Shown here piece after piece: positions 24,118 through 35,100 of a DNA stretch of 64,000 nt. The notes under the pieces are model-generated. The model was not told where the DNA came from. It searched no databases and was given only the letters and a program-made list of their open reading frames with translations. The position numbers were made by a program, and so were the translations under genes. Position 1 is the first letter of the stretch; each line of letters opens with the position of its first letter. The stretch is taken from contig OZ020486.1 of NCBI GenBank assembly GCA_963971405.1, forward strand, positions 12,361,419-12,425,418. Reading direction: 5' to 3'. Source of the stretch: Psococerastis gibbosa (taxonomy: Eukaryota > Arthropoda > Insecta > Psocodea > Psocidae).

Positions 24118-24235
24118 GGATTTAGAAAAAACCGACTTTGGCGGGATTCGAACCCACTATCTACGTCTTTCCCGGGCGTTGTCTTAATCACTGTATAGGC
24201 GTAGATTGCGAGTTCAAATTCCGCTAAGTCCAGTT
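24118..24235. repeat. Inverted pair of tRNA-like ends (two B-box motifs head to head)
   Basis: Minus strand: CGTAGATAGTGGGTTCGAAT followed by CCCGCCAAAGT. Plus strand: CGTAGATTGCGAGTTCAAATTCCGCTAAGT. These are diverged inverted copies, each with a polymerase III B-box (GGTTCGAATCC type). The spacing does not allow a normal 75-nt tRNA, so this is read as tRNA-derived SINE or foldback sequence rather than a tRNA gene. Confidence 0.55.
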
Positions 24236-24327
24236 TCTTCTAATTCTTCTAATTTCGGTTATAACCTCTTCAACCAAAGTTAGTTTAATGTAATATGTTG
24301 AATATTGGGGGTTTATTCATTAGTACT

Positions 24328-24523
24328 GTAGAGAGTAGTGGTACAGACTCCGAAATTCACCCGAAAGGTTGTTGGTTCGAGTCCCACACTGGCTACACTT
24401 TCTTGCCATGCTTCGGAGGGCATGTAAAGCAGGCAGTCCCGGTTCATCCTATAGTTGAGTGTAAGAGAGGGCTTTGTAGCCCTAACTCCACTAGGTGGCC
24501 TTAGTAATAGAACAACAAAAAGT
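24328..24523 (+). mobile_element. tRNA-derived SINE, copy 1
   Basis: tRNA-like head GTAGAGAGTAGTGGTACAGACTC (A-box region), then GGTTGTTGGTTCGAGTCCC (B-box), closing with GGCTAC that pairs with the start. Body: CATGTAAAGCAGGCAGTCCC and GAGAGGGCTTTGTAGCCC, tail AACAACAAAAAGTTAAG. It sits about 45 bp upstream of exon A of the adhesion gene. Confidence 0.82.
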
Positions 24524-24569
24524 TAAGTCAAGATTTATTAGTGACGTCGTTTTTCTTGTTGTTGTGCAG

Positions 24570-24689
24570 GTGGCTGGTCACAACTAGAAAGGCAGCATTT
24601 GGATGAACCCGCGTTCACCAGTGGAAGCCAAGTTATCCGGGTCGTGGCTTCTGAAGACGTCAACCTGCCCTGTGACGTGGTTAATTCAG
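24570..24689 (+). CDS. Exon A of Klingon/Lachesin-like Ig-domain adhesion protein (partial gene)
   Basis: Coding exon preceded by a T-rich tract and CAG acceptor (24567-24569) and followed by a GT donor at 24690. Phase 1 in, phase 1 out, 120 nt. It encodes the lead-in to Ig domain 1 (residues ...FTSGSQVIRVVASEDVNLPC...), including the first conserved Ig cysteine in the LPC motif. Spliced to exon B it reads through into VLVWKRG, the conserved tryptophan strand. In family members the protein is a neuronal surface adhesion molecule with three Ig domains, often GPI-anchored. The recalled Klingon sequence is the best match across exons A-E, with Lachesin next; this is from memory and not a search. 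No signal peptide is encoded here, so at least one upstream exon ending in phase 1 is missing or lies too far away to recognise. Confidence 0.85.
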
Positions 24690-24720
24690 GTACGCTCATT
24701 ATTGATTCCAGGAACTGCTA

Positions 24721-25105
24721 TGGCGCCCATTCCATTGACCGGCTAGGGCTATTTCCAAAAACAGTGACGTGGTAGCAGACATTCAAGTCTTAGGTTGCGT
24801 TTCCCCCGATCTCGCATTGCAGAATGCAAATGACATTGACGGAAATTAGAATTTTTCTTTTTATAGAAATCTATTAAAATGTTTGTACTTAACATATCCC
24901 ATGACGCCATTTTTTAATTTTAGTTTGTTTGTTTGTGATTTTACTGTATGATCATTGATCAATTTTAACTATGGCATAAAGGAAAATAAACATTTCCGTC
25001 AATTCTGCAATGCGAGGTCGGTGGAAACGCCACCTAAGTCTTGAATGTCTGCTACCGCGCCACCGTTTTTGGAAATAGCCCTAGCCGGTCAATGGAATGG
25101 GCACC
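24721..25105. mobile_element. Nested palindromic MITE, member M5 (M1-type element inside)
   Basis: Outer ends TGGCGCCCATTCCATTGACC and GGTCAATGGAATGGGCACC, TA-flanked; outer arm includes GTGACGTGGTAGCAGACATT. Inside lies a second TIR element beginning GTTGCGTTTCCCCCGATC and ending GAGGTCGGTGGAAACGCCACC, the M1 type. Same architecture as 37628-38013. It starts 32 bp after exon A. Confidence 0.8.
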
Positions 25106-25304
25106 TATGCAAAAGCATAAACTTTTCGATCGTACCATAAAAAGGCACTTTTTTACCCAACAAAATGACTATTTCAGTTTAGCTTTTAGCTCATGTTTAA
25201 CACAGGGTTAGTTGGACTTACGTTGCCTGTTGTGTTAATAGTCATTAGTTGTGTTAATAGTCGTCGAACGATTAGGGTGGAGCCCCTTGTCAGGGGAAGG
25301 TGGC

Positions 25305-25340
25305 GACGTTTCGGGAGTGGGTGCTACTCCCATCATCGGG
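25305..25340 (-). ncRNA. Hammerhead-like motif, probable Penelope terminal repeat remnant
   Basis: Minus strand: CCGATGAT, GGGAGT, 7-nt loop, ACTCCC, GAAACGTC. Perfect 6-bp stem between the core halves. The core has C for U at one position and an extra T, as in the other copies. The surroundings (25270-25360) are GC-richer than the intron. Confidence 0.45.
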
Positions 25341-25456
25341 CTTAGTCCTGCTGTTAAATAGTATTACACCATTGCCATTAATATTTACATATTGGTTAAC
25401 TCAAGTTATTGATTTGTTTTAATCTTTCTACTTGTATTTACTAGTATATACTCACT

Positions 25457-26300
25457 ATGCGCCTCTTTGTAGTCAGGCGCCTTAGCTCGGTGTGTCTTCC
25501 AGAGGTAACTCTCCAGGCCTACCACTCACTTGTAATGAGCCATATAAACTACGGCATATTGGCCTGGGGAGGGACCTCCGTAGGGAACATGGACGCTGTA
25601 CTCAGGCTTCAAAAGAGGGGAGTGCGATACATGCTAAAACTGGGACCCCGTGACAGCTGTCGCTCTCACTTAAAATCATTAAAAATCATGACAGCCCCAA
25701 GTCTGTACATATTTAGCTGCATCTTACATATCTTAAAGCCTGAGGTGTGGGGGACATTTAAACAAAATGGGGACACTCACACCTACAACACAAGGCAACG
25801 GGGAGACCTTGTAAGGCCAGCGCCACGCACAGCCAAGTGTGAGCAACTGGATCCTATACTACAAGGTTTCGCCTACCTTAGAAAACTCCCGATTGAACTG
25901 AGAGCGGCGAGAAATGCTTCTAACTTCCCTAAATTGCTTAGAAACCATCTCTTAGAGAAAGCTTTCTACACTGTCACTGAGGCACTAGCACAATGACAAT
26001 GACAGAACTACCTGAATTTGGCGATTTTATCTTATACTTTACATGTATTGTATAATTTAAAGGAAATATATATATTGTATTGTATTGTTTTTTTTTTTGC
26101 TTAAGGGTATTGTATTGTAATTACCTTTGTTATTATTTTTCCTCTCTAACTTATTTATTAATTATTATTAATTTATTAATTAATATTATTTTTATGTGTT
26201 TATAGTGCTTTATAAAATCATGAAATTAGTGTATTTATATTGCTTGTAGGTATTAGAAACTGTTTAGGGAAATACCTACATTTACTTTACTTTACTTTAT
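25457..26300 (+). mobile_element. 5'-truncated non-LTR retrotransposon (C-terminal ORF2 region, 3' UTR, TTTAC tail)
   Basis: The frame 25457-25996 encodes the post-reverse-transcriptase region of a LINE ORF2: AYHSLVMSHINYGILAWGGT, then LRLQKRGVRYML and a late HTYNTRQRGDL motif. These are common in CR1/Jockey-type elements. The catalytic reverse transcriptase part is missing. After the stop, an AT-rich 3' UTR runs to a TTTACTTTACTTTACTTTA tail at about 26281-26298, which marks the 3' end. It lies in the first recognised intron of the adhesion gene, same strand, and is not part of that gene. Confidence 0.82.
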
Positions 26301-26734
26301 GAACTGCGAGCTAACATATGTTATTAGAAAATAATTTATGATAAATTTATAAGCGTCGAAAATATGGATGGAAATGAAAATAATGTTTATTTGCATTTAT
26401 TTTGTGTTAATATTAAAATGGAAATGAATACAGATAATCGTAATATTACAGTGCTTACAACTCTCGGCCATGATTCATACTGTATAATCAAAAGATTAAA
26501 TCGTTGTACGTTGAACATAAAATAGGCGTTTGGTTGAAATTGCATAAGCCTTCAATAACAAATGTACCGTACGCACCGCGATAATTATTTAAGCTGCAAT
26601 TTATTCATATTTACAGGAATCTTTCGAGATATTTATTATTTATGATTCCGATATTTGTTTGGTACGATTATTTTTTCAATAATGTCCGACTGATTGTTTG
26701 GTCCAGATTACCAGGGGTTGCATTAAGGTACGTG

Positions 26735-27100
26735 CACCCCAAAATTAAACACTTTTCTTTTTTATTTCATTAACTTGGCAAGTTATTAAAAATTTGGCTC
26801 ATTTAAGTTGCAGAAGACTACTTCGTGCATCATATAATCGGGTATTTTTACTTTTCAGTTTTTTAGTTTTCCCAAAAGTCCCAGATTACGCGAAATTTTA
26901 GTCCCTACTGGTTTTATGAAAGAACTTAGGTACCAAAAATGTAAGATTTCCTATTATGCATGTAAGTAGTCTTCTACAACTTACATGAGCCAAATTTTTA
27001 ATAACTTGCTTTGTTAATAATTAAATAAACAAATAAAAAGTGAATAAAATCAACACATTTTTTGGGGTGCTAATTTTCTAGGTAGTATGTCCTCTTAAGG
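26735..27100. mobile_element. Large foldback element with CACCCCAAAA ends, copy 1
   Basis: GTGCACCCCAAAATT on the left mirrors TTTTTTGGGGTGCTAAT on the right. Inner blocks AAATTTGGCTCATTTAAGTT and AGAAGACTACTT recur inverted. Related copy at 29955-30350. Confidence 0.7.
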
Positions 27101-28352
27101 AGAAATGTTCATACATACAGTTTGGTCCGAGATTGGACGTAACAGCTAAAGTTCATCAATTGCCTATTGTTATTGTTGCTCATCTTCTTCTTCTTCTGAC
27201 TCTACAGTCTTTCATGGGCTTTGCCAGCTTGACAACGCATCCCCAGCTATTTTGTTTTTGCAACAATGCTCCACCAACTACGGACTCCCAACTCACTGAC
27301 GTCGGTTTCTAATAATTTGTAAATCCAGCGGTGTCATGTGTGTGTCATGTAGCCTTTTAAAGATGCTTGCTTCGTATAGGTCTATTTTTTCGGTTATGCC
27401 GTCTACTGACATTCATACAACGTACCCCAGCCATCATGTTGCTATAAACGCCCTATGCCTTCTCTATTGAGTGTTGTGTCTAGATATCACTTACCTACGC
27501 AAGGATTATACCCCTTTGACCCTGAAGCCAAGCAAACTTAAAAAAAAAAATGGAAAAAGATGGAAAATCGTTGAAGGAAAGCTCAAGCCTATTTCTGGAG
27601 TGGCAACGCAATGAACTGTGGCGTTTGTAAGGGGTCTCCCAAGAACGTGGAATAACTGAAGGTTCTTTAACAAGTGCTAGGTGATATGACGTCACGTTCT
27701 ATCCATTTATTTCCTGTAGTAAGATTTCCGGCAGCCTCGTTTGTGCGCATTTACTGGAGGATTTCACCGAAGCGGATGTCTGAAGTTTTCATTTCTAAAT
27801 GCTGTTGTGTCAAGAGGATTTTATTAAATACTACATGTGAAAAAATTTGTATTCAATAAATTAATATGAAATTGCCATATGCACCCACTCACCCGTCGTC
27901 TTTGATACTTCAAAACAGTGATTAAAGTTTGGACTGGCAATGAAGGTTTGGTTTGCAGTTTGGCTCGGAAAAATCATGACTTAGTTTCCAAGCCAAAAAG
28001 CTGACTTATTCTGCTTTCGCTAACTGTGCTTACTGGTTACACATCTATGTCATCAGTGCAAAGCATTTAACATATGATTGGCACTGGCAAAAGTCAACGT
28101 TGTAGACTATAATTATATACTGTATAATGTAAAATATATAATAACGTATATTATAAAAATATTCTTCGCGGATAAACCCAACGTTTATCGTTAGGCAATT
28201 TAAGGAAATGATGTGGCTGGCGGGCATGTTGCTGACTAGTGACTACAACATGACTAATGGAGCTGTGGTCATGAAACAGGTTCATCTGACAGCGCTCTGA
28301 CTTAGACCATCAATAATGGTGTTTCGTGCCACGGTGATATTTTTTTCGTTAA
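27101..28352. other. No gene recognised
   Basis: CTT repeat near 27184-27197; short frames only. No family assigned. Confidence 0.4.
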
Positions 28353-28560
28353 GGCTCGGTACACACGAACGATTCTGCCAGCCGCGCTTTGCCGACGTCT
28401 ATTCCATTGCAGTCATTTTTTGGGTTCCTGGGACCTCAAAAAGTGTAAATCCGTTGTAATCTCGGAATCGAAAATTTCGACCATCACAAAGCTTTCCATA
28501 CAAGTTACGTATAAATTGGAAAGCAAAAACGTTGGCAGAATCGTCAGTGTGTACCGGGCC
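28353..28560. mobile_element. TIR element enclosing a family A end fragment
   Basis: Ends GGCTCGGTACACACGAACGA and CGTCAGTGTGTACCGGGCC are inverted (GATTCTGCCA / TGGCAGAATC inside). Between them, 28415-28526 is the terminal 110 bp of family A in minus orientation, so foreign repeat sequence sits between the inverted ends. Confidence 0.7.
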
Positions 28561-29140
28561 AAAATAGCACAGTGGCTGTGGAAGTTCAATGAATTGTTTC
28601 AATGAATTATTTATTTATTTAATTAATTCCTTCAATTTTATTGCAATATACACTGTATATATAACACATTGACGCCAATCACATTGTACAAAATTCAACA
28701 TGAAGGATTTACTATAAGCTTCATAACTAGTGTCAGACCCCTTAAATTTTCTGGATTATAAAAGAGTAAAATATTGCAAATGAATCGATATTCCATTTCC
28801 TGTAATGGGTTGCATTGCAAAACTAAATCCGGGCTCCCGCGAATATTATTCATAAATTAATGCAGACAATCTACCCCGCTGTTTTAGCAAGAGAGCCCCC
28901 CCCCCCATTCATCCTGCAATTCATTCATGGGTTTACTCCGCAGTGGACTGTGGAAGAGGAGGTGGGCTGGTAGAAAAAAAGTGGTTAGTTTTCACTTCAG
29001 TCCCCTTTTCCCGTCATATAATGAAAACTTTATTATAATGACGATGCTGGGTGGGACGCTTGTAAAATGCTAATTGCTAATTAAAAATAATGCATTGTAA
29101 CTGCATTGCTAATCAGAATTTTTTTTCGTTTTTGTTTCAG

Positions 29141-29341
29141 ATCCATACGTTCTTGTCTGGAAAAGAGGCGTTGCTGTTTTAACCGCGGCCGAAGTGAAAG
29201 TCACGCCTGATCCACGTATTAGCCTATTAAGAGGCTACACCCTTCACATTAAAGATGTCAAAATAGAGGATGCTGGCATCTATACCTGTCAAATTGGCAC
29301 CATGACTCCACTGGAACTCAATCATACCTTGGAAGTTCTAG
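29141..29341 (+). CDS. Exon B of the Ig-domain adhesion gene (rest of Ig domain 1)
   Basis: 201-nt exon between TTTGTTTCAG (ends 29140) and donor GTAAGG (29342). Phase 1 on both sides, so it joins exons A and C without a frame change. It carries the core of Ig domain 1: VWKRG with the conserved Trp, the DPRISLL strand, and the DAGIYTCQIG motif holding the second Ig cysteine. These are V-set/I-set hallmarks. An N-glycosylation sequon (NHT) follows shortly before LEVL, which leads into the VPP linker of exon C. The intron before it is 4,451 bp and holds a nested MITE, a Penelope-type motif, a LINE fragment and foldback repeats. Confidence 0.93.
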
Positions 29342-29954
29342 GTAAGGGGCTTGATCATATTATTTTAACAGACAAATGCGTAGGGTATACTAAATTTCAG
29401 TTTTATTGACTGTGTACATGCTATGCTATAAACATTTTAATTTCATCGCCTCCCGTTAACTGTCACTTTGACCGCAATCTCGGTAAAAACCGATGGAATA
29501 GCATCAGTTGTATTTCTACTTGAAGAAATCTAATAAAAGACTAATCCTCCTGAAGTCCCCTAATGCTGTTTTCTAGTTGAACGGACCAACCTTAAAGTGA
29601 TCGGATCTAAACTTAGTTCCATATCCCTTTCAGATCCCAGCTTTTAACTTTTTGTTCATGCTCTCAACTTGACTGCTCTAGTTTCCGAGAATTTGTAGCC
29701 CACTGCCTATACGCGAATTTTACAATCGAACGTGTCTATACATATCTTAGAACCATTGCGATACATTTCACTTCAGGAAACGGTTTTTGACGCAACTTAA
29801 AGGCATCCAGTCTAACTCTAATGATTGTATACTCTACCATAACTTTTAATGTCGGTAACCTATCATTTTAGACTCCTATGTCACAACCGCTGTATGTACT
29901 AGTATTTATAACTAACTTTGTGTGCACAGTTGCTATATTTAAGTATTAAGAGTG
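29342..29954. other. Intron sequence, nothing recognised
   Basis: No repeat family or conserved element seen. Confidence 0.4.
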
Positions 29955-30350
29955 TACGTCCCGCAGGAAATAGGTACCCCAAAATCCGTAGGTTTTACTG
30001 GTTTCTTATTTTTTCATTTAATTTACATAGCAAGATATTAAAGATTTGGCTCATTTAAGTTGTAGAAGACTACTTTTAGCATCATATAATAGGGTATTTG
30101 CGCTTTCCAATTTTTAATTTTTGGAGCCGTAACGTTTTTCATAAAAATGATTGAGGGCTAATATTTTACGTAAAGTAGATACCATGGAAAAACTACATAA
30201 CCAAAAATTAATAATACCCTATTGTATGATGCATAGTCTTCTACAACTTAAATGAACCCACTTTTTAATAACTTGCTTAGTTAATTAAATAAAAAATAAG
30301 AAGTACTTCATTTCGGGCTGCCAATTTCCTATACGGAACGTAGTACTCTC
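29955..30350. mobile_element. Large foldback element, copy 2
   Basis: Inverted blocks TTTGGCTCATTTAAGTTGTA and TACAACTTAAATGAACCCA, plus GTCCCGCAGGAAATAGG versus TTTCCTATACGGAACG near the ends. Related to 26735-27100. Confidence 0.65.
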
Positions 30351-31097
30351 TTAGACAAGCATAGACAACACTTCGTATACTGTAAAGTACGCAAAACTGT
30401 TTTAAATTGAATCGCTACCGCACAAATACCGGTGCATACCCATACAGGATACAAGAAAGAAAGAAGAAAGAAAATGGTTTTTATTTTCCATATGGACGAA
30501 TTTTGGGCCTTTCGGCCCACTCTTACAATTAACACACAGCACATTAACATACAGTACATACTTTACAGTTTTACAAGCACATCAGGTCTTTTACTGTACG
30601 GTAAGTCTATTAAGTGAATTAAAATCGTGCAAATATATACTATGTGTAATCCAGCGAATCGGAATGGGTTGGTTACGTGCAGACATACGTACTTAGGGGT
30701 AACATTTAATAACGTTATCCCTTTGCACGCAGCGCTTTGGTACAACATGTAATAAGAAGGATTTATAATTACAGTACTGTGAAACGTTCATGTGGTACTT
30801 TTGATAAGGTGTAGTATGCTGACAGTCAGTCAATAATGTAATTATTTCACTCAGTTTTCAATCAGATAACACGTCAAGTTATTTAGTAGTAGTGCTAAAT
30901 GCATAGACTACGCGTAATTAACCGAGAAAGTATAGGGTAGATTTTTTAACTATTTATACTTATGGCATAGGGGTAAGTTTTAGCAACGTTGGTCTTGAAA
31001 ATATTTGAAATGCACACCTACTACAATAATTATGAACTCAATAGCCATGTTGCAGGCGTACCGTGCCATGTTGTTTAATAATCACTTAACCTTGGGA
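30351..31097. other. Intron sequence; short LINE-end-like motif
   Basis: 30480-30560 (GAATTTTGGGCCTTTCGGCC, AATTAACACAC) resembles 32220-32260 and 49565-49600, suggesting a shared LINE 3' end. Otherwise nothing recognised. Confidence 0.35.
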
Positions 31098-32006
31098 TAC
31101 AAATGCAAGCCATCTCCTAGTGCTTTCACGACCTCAATGGGTATCAGGTCAGGTCCTGCCGCTTTTCCTCTGGCCATCTTCTGGAGGGCTTTCTTTACCT
31201 CTTCTTCTCAGAAATCATCCACTTGGCCTGGGTTCTCGTCGATATCGTAATTGGCCCGGCTTACACCTTCGTTCATAATTCCGTCGAAATACGTCTTCCA
31301 CCTTTCCGTAATGTCTACCACGTTTGTGAGAACTCTGCCTTGCTCATCTTTGATGCAGACTACCGCCCCCATGTCCTGCTGCTGTCTGGCTCTACTTTTG
31401 GCGATTTTAAAGATTTTTCTCTCTCGTCATCAGTAGAGGAGGAAGAAAGCAATGATCCACAGTAACTCTCTCCCTCGTTTGTACTCAGATCTTCATACCA
31501 CCTCTCTGCTGCCGCGTCTCTAGCTTCTCTAACGGCTCTCCTTGCAGCTCTTTTAAGGTCTTTGTATACTACGTTCCACAACCAGGCTTCTTTCTCAATT
31601 TTCATTTCATTGGGTGTTACATAGTGGTTTTTATTTTTCCTCGCAAAATACGATTCTATCTAGTATCAAGCCATTCCATCTCGGGTGGGGGGGGGGGGGG
31701 GGTTTGAACCCCCATGAACCCAACTTGGCTATGGCCTTGCTCAACAGCACTGAGAGCGCAGTTTTGGAAGTCGTTCCATGCGTTGTTTGTAGTGCGGTGG
31801 TCCCAGGAAGTGTTCATATCAGAGAAGCACTCGTAGAAGCTACGTTCTGTGAAACTAGCTCTCTTCGCTTGGTCTTGTTCCAACAAGTGCCATTTAAGTT
31901 TCTGCTCTAGCTTCACTGTTCTGTTTCTTTTACCGATGGCTTTATGATCCGCGAACAGAAGTCGGCGTTGTTCTGCAATCGGGTCTCCAGGGATAACCTT
32001 GCAGTC
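31098..32006 (-). pseudogene. RTE-type non-LTR retrotransposon ORF2 fragment, frameshifted
   Basis: Minus strand, reading from 32006 downward: DCKVIPGDPIAEQRRLL, the segment just after the endonuclease of RTE-clade elements. Next, after an interruption containing a G-run, EKEAWLWN...RRAVREARDAAAERWYEDL. After a frame change, KIAKSRARQQQDMGAVVCIK and VDITERWKTYFDGIMNEG follow. Finally EEVKKALQKMARGKAAGPD, which is the start of the reverse transcriptase domain. Catalytic RT motifs are absent. Several frameshifts and stops make this a dead copy. It lies antisense in an intron of the adhesion gene. Confidence 0.85.
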
Positions 32007-32636
32007 CATACACATCAATAACATAGTTAATTGGTACAGGATCACGTACTTAATCAGTCAACAAGTGTCTCCTCTTCGTATGTCTTATCTACCACATTTT
32101 CCTAATGAAAAAATAATAATATGGTTCTGGAGTCTAGGCATTTTTTATTCGAAAAAATTAAATTTTTACTCACTTGCTGCATTTTCTAGTCATGGCATGA
32201 GAAAAAAAAATTGTCTTTATCTTAAGAATTTCGGGCCTTTCGGGCCCACTCTAACAATTGACCCATGGAGGTTATATGAAATGCAGGGGGTCACGGGCTA
32301 CCCTGATTTGATAGGGTTGGTTCTCATGAACTATTGATCGTATAGCCATAAAGTAGGGTTCATTAACTAGAAATAATGATCACTGCTCTTTGATGTACAT
32401 TATGTAGCCGTCACGAAAACCGATCGGCTCCAGTTATTGAACTTGAATTGTAAAACAATAACGGTCATAAATGTCTGGTTGAAGGGAGCTCCAAAACTGA
32501 GGCCAATAATGATGTAGCCACGGTGCCATATATGCACTATACGTATCAGATGGAAGAGAAACATTTCATCTACTTTATGACCTCTCATTTATGACGCTAC
32601 GATTAAAATTTCATGAGAAATTTGTCTTTGTGAGAA
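32007..32636. other. Intron sequence, nothing firm
   Basis: AATTTCGGGCCTTTCGGGCC near 32225 matches the motif at 30500. No other feature recognised. Confidence 0.35.
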
Positions 32637-33042
32637 GGCGGCTATTCCACTTGTCAATACTCCATCATTTGGGCATCAATAATTGACGAGATTTTTGTTT
32701 TACTCTATGGCATTGTCCATTTTAACTTTCGCATGTTAAAATGTTAAAATCACGCTTTACAAACAATAACCAACTAAAATTAAACAATGGCGTCATCTAG
32801 AGATGATAAATAATTTAAATTAATTTCTTGGGAACGAACGAATTATTTCGTAATTTAAATCATAAAATTTCTTGTAGATTACAAAATTAAACGAAAGACG
32901 GCGGGCAAACTTACAAAAACAAAAATGGTCAATTAATGCGAAGACCAGTGGAATGAGGTGTGAAAATATAAATGCAACATTTATGGTAAATCCGTCAATG
33001 ACATTATCAAAATTGAAGAAAAACTGACAAGTGGAATAGCCG
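32637..33042. mobile_element. Palindromic MITE, member M6 (damaged or expanded)
   Basis: Left end AAGGCGGCTATTCCACTTGTC and right end GACAAGTGGAATAGCCG as in M2 and M9, but 406 bp apart and with the outermost right bases lost. The interior is not fully palindromic, suggesting an insertion. Confidence 0.65.
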
Positions 33043-34682
33043 TTCCGATGGAACGAAAAATACTGGGATCCAGCGTATTCATCTAAGCAACAGAGTAAAA
33101 AGAAATTTTTTATTTCAAAAAATAATATTACTGTACACGTTGCCTTTTCCTTACACAATGATTTGACTAATCCATCTACGAGGAAAAACTATTAACTGCA
33201 GCTTGTTTCTTAACAAACTGTGTAGAATAACTTAGCGTTATGTTCATTAAAGGGGACGTTAGCATATTTAAGAAACGTTTATTGTGGAGCATGCGATTCT
33301 TTAGCGCGATACACAGCGAGTTCTCAGCATAGCTTTTATTGCCTCATTAGAGAGCGTCTTACGATGTCTTGGTAACAGCGTGGATGAGCAAAAACTCCAA
33401 CAGACTAAGCCATTTCCGGTCCCTAAGGTACATAAACCCTGTCTGCAGCCACGATTTCCCCAGCTGACCCTACAACTTCGTTGTAACCGGACACAGAACC
33501 CTTATTTAGCTTATTTACGGAGAGCGACACTATATTTTACTCTTGGTCTTGTTCCGGTGCAAAACTAGACGGAGTTACTTAACATCCGTTGATGACAGCG
33601 AACTAATATTTTTATTTTAATTATTTGCAGACGTTGATACCACTGACCACTGGCTTTTACAACATTTTATATTTTAGGTGATTTACTATACTTAGTCAGT
33701 AAGTTATACATACATTGTACATATCGTATACATACATATATATATATATACAATATACATTATACAGATTTTAATAATGAATTCCCCGGCAAAACAACCG
33801 CGATGTTTTGAATCAGCGGTACCACAGTAAGTACTGTAACTATTTAACCTTGACGTTACCGTTAGATTAATTCCAAGGTAGGTTACTGTAGGTACAGTAC
33901 ATTCCATAAGTGAGGAGCCTGTATGCAAAAGGCGATTTGTCACAAAAAAAAATAATTTTTGAGTTGGTGGTATCACCGGCAAAAACTTTAATGAAAAGTC
34001 TAATATACGTATGATTTCTATATTAATTGAAATATTACATCCCATAATATACTAGTAAAAGCATTTACTTTAGATTTAGAAGTTTTTTTGCCTCCTGCAT
34101 TTACAGCTGTTTCAAGTAACAATGCCCCTCTAGTATAAATAAGTTTATAGAGCCTACACGTTTACTGTATATACATTTAAAAAAACGCTTTGACAACGAG
34201 GATCTAGCACTGAGGAGTGGCAAATGCTCCTCTATGTTGACTACGGCTTCATTGGGATGTTGTGGTCAGCAACACGCCCGGCAGCGCCCCCTCCCTACTG
34301 TTAGGTACCTATTAGGGTTGGGAAAACCTATAGGCTGCAGAAAAATGTGGGGTCTCGAACCTCTTCCTTCCCTTTCAAAGCCAAGTTCTCGTAGCATTTA
34401 CCAACAACTGGAGACTATTAATGTACAACGACAGCACTGTTTAAATGGAACCTTACAAATTATTCATCTAACCCCCCATGATTACACGCTCTGATATTGT
34501 TCCAATATTCGATCCAATAAATATGTGTTGAAGAAAAATTAGAACATTTAATACCAAAATTCTGATTCAAATTGTATATTGTTCAAAGTAAACAACACAA
34601 ATATTTCTTCGATCGAATAAATATTAGATCGAATACATTTTAGAGTGTGCAATCAGCCTACTATGCGGCTTAGCATTAACTA
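33043..34682. other. Intron sequence; (TA)n microsatellite
   Basis: TA repeat at about 33735-33752. Several short frames with no family similarity. Confidence 0.4.
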
Positions 34683-35100
34683 GGGCTCTATATGAGGCAG
34701 GTGTTGTCATCCGCCATTTTTTATCCATTATGAGTCAGGTGTATAAGCCAAGCATTGGGTGTTTACCTATTTATTATTAGAAATGTATCGTTGTTTATTT
34801 ATTTTTTTATTTAAAAAACGTTCTACCAATTAGGGAAGTGTTTAATAAAAAAAATACTAAAACGGGTTTTACTTTTTTTCAATCCTTTACTTTTCTTTAA
34901 AATAATTACAATACTTACCATATAGGAAATATAGGATAAAAAATGGCGGATGACAATACCCGGGTATATAGTGCCTTAGTATTAACTTAACCTGGGGAAA
35001 AAATGTAAACAATATAATTTTAGAGTGGAAAGTCCTATTCTAAATTGTTTTGTTTATATTTTGAACCCCCAGGTTAAGTTAGGATACTATTAAACGGCAG
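34652..35100. mobile_element. Nested foldback elements (inner 34685-34975)
   Basis: Inner element: GGCTCTATATGAGGCAGG...CATCCGCCATTTTTTATCC against its inverse ending CCCGGGTATATAGTGCC. It interrupts an outer foldback beginning CAGCCTACTATGCGGC and ending near GATACTATTAAACGGCAG, whose centre AATGTAAACAATATAATTTT matches the core at 5122 and 22471. Confidence 0.6.

Noticed and set aside
24122..24220. Possible tRNA gene on the minus strand
   Set aside because: The B-box and T-arm are good, but the only matching acceptor strand is about 97 nt away with one mismatch, and the D-arm and anticodon arm are not convincing.
32820..33158. 112-codon minus-strand frame rich in F and C
   Set aside because: It overlaps the end of MITE M6 and lacks any domain.
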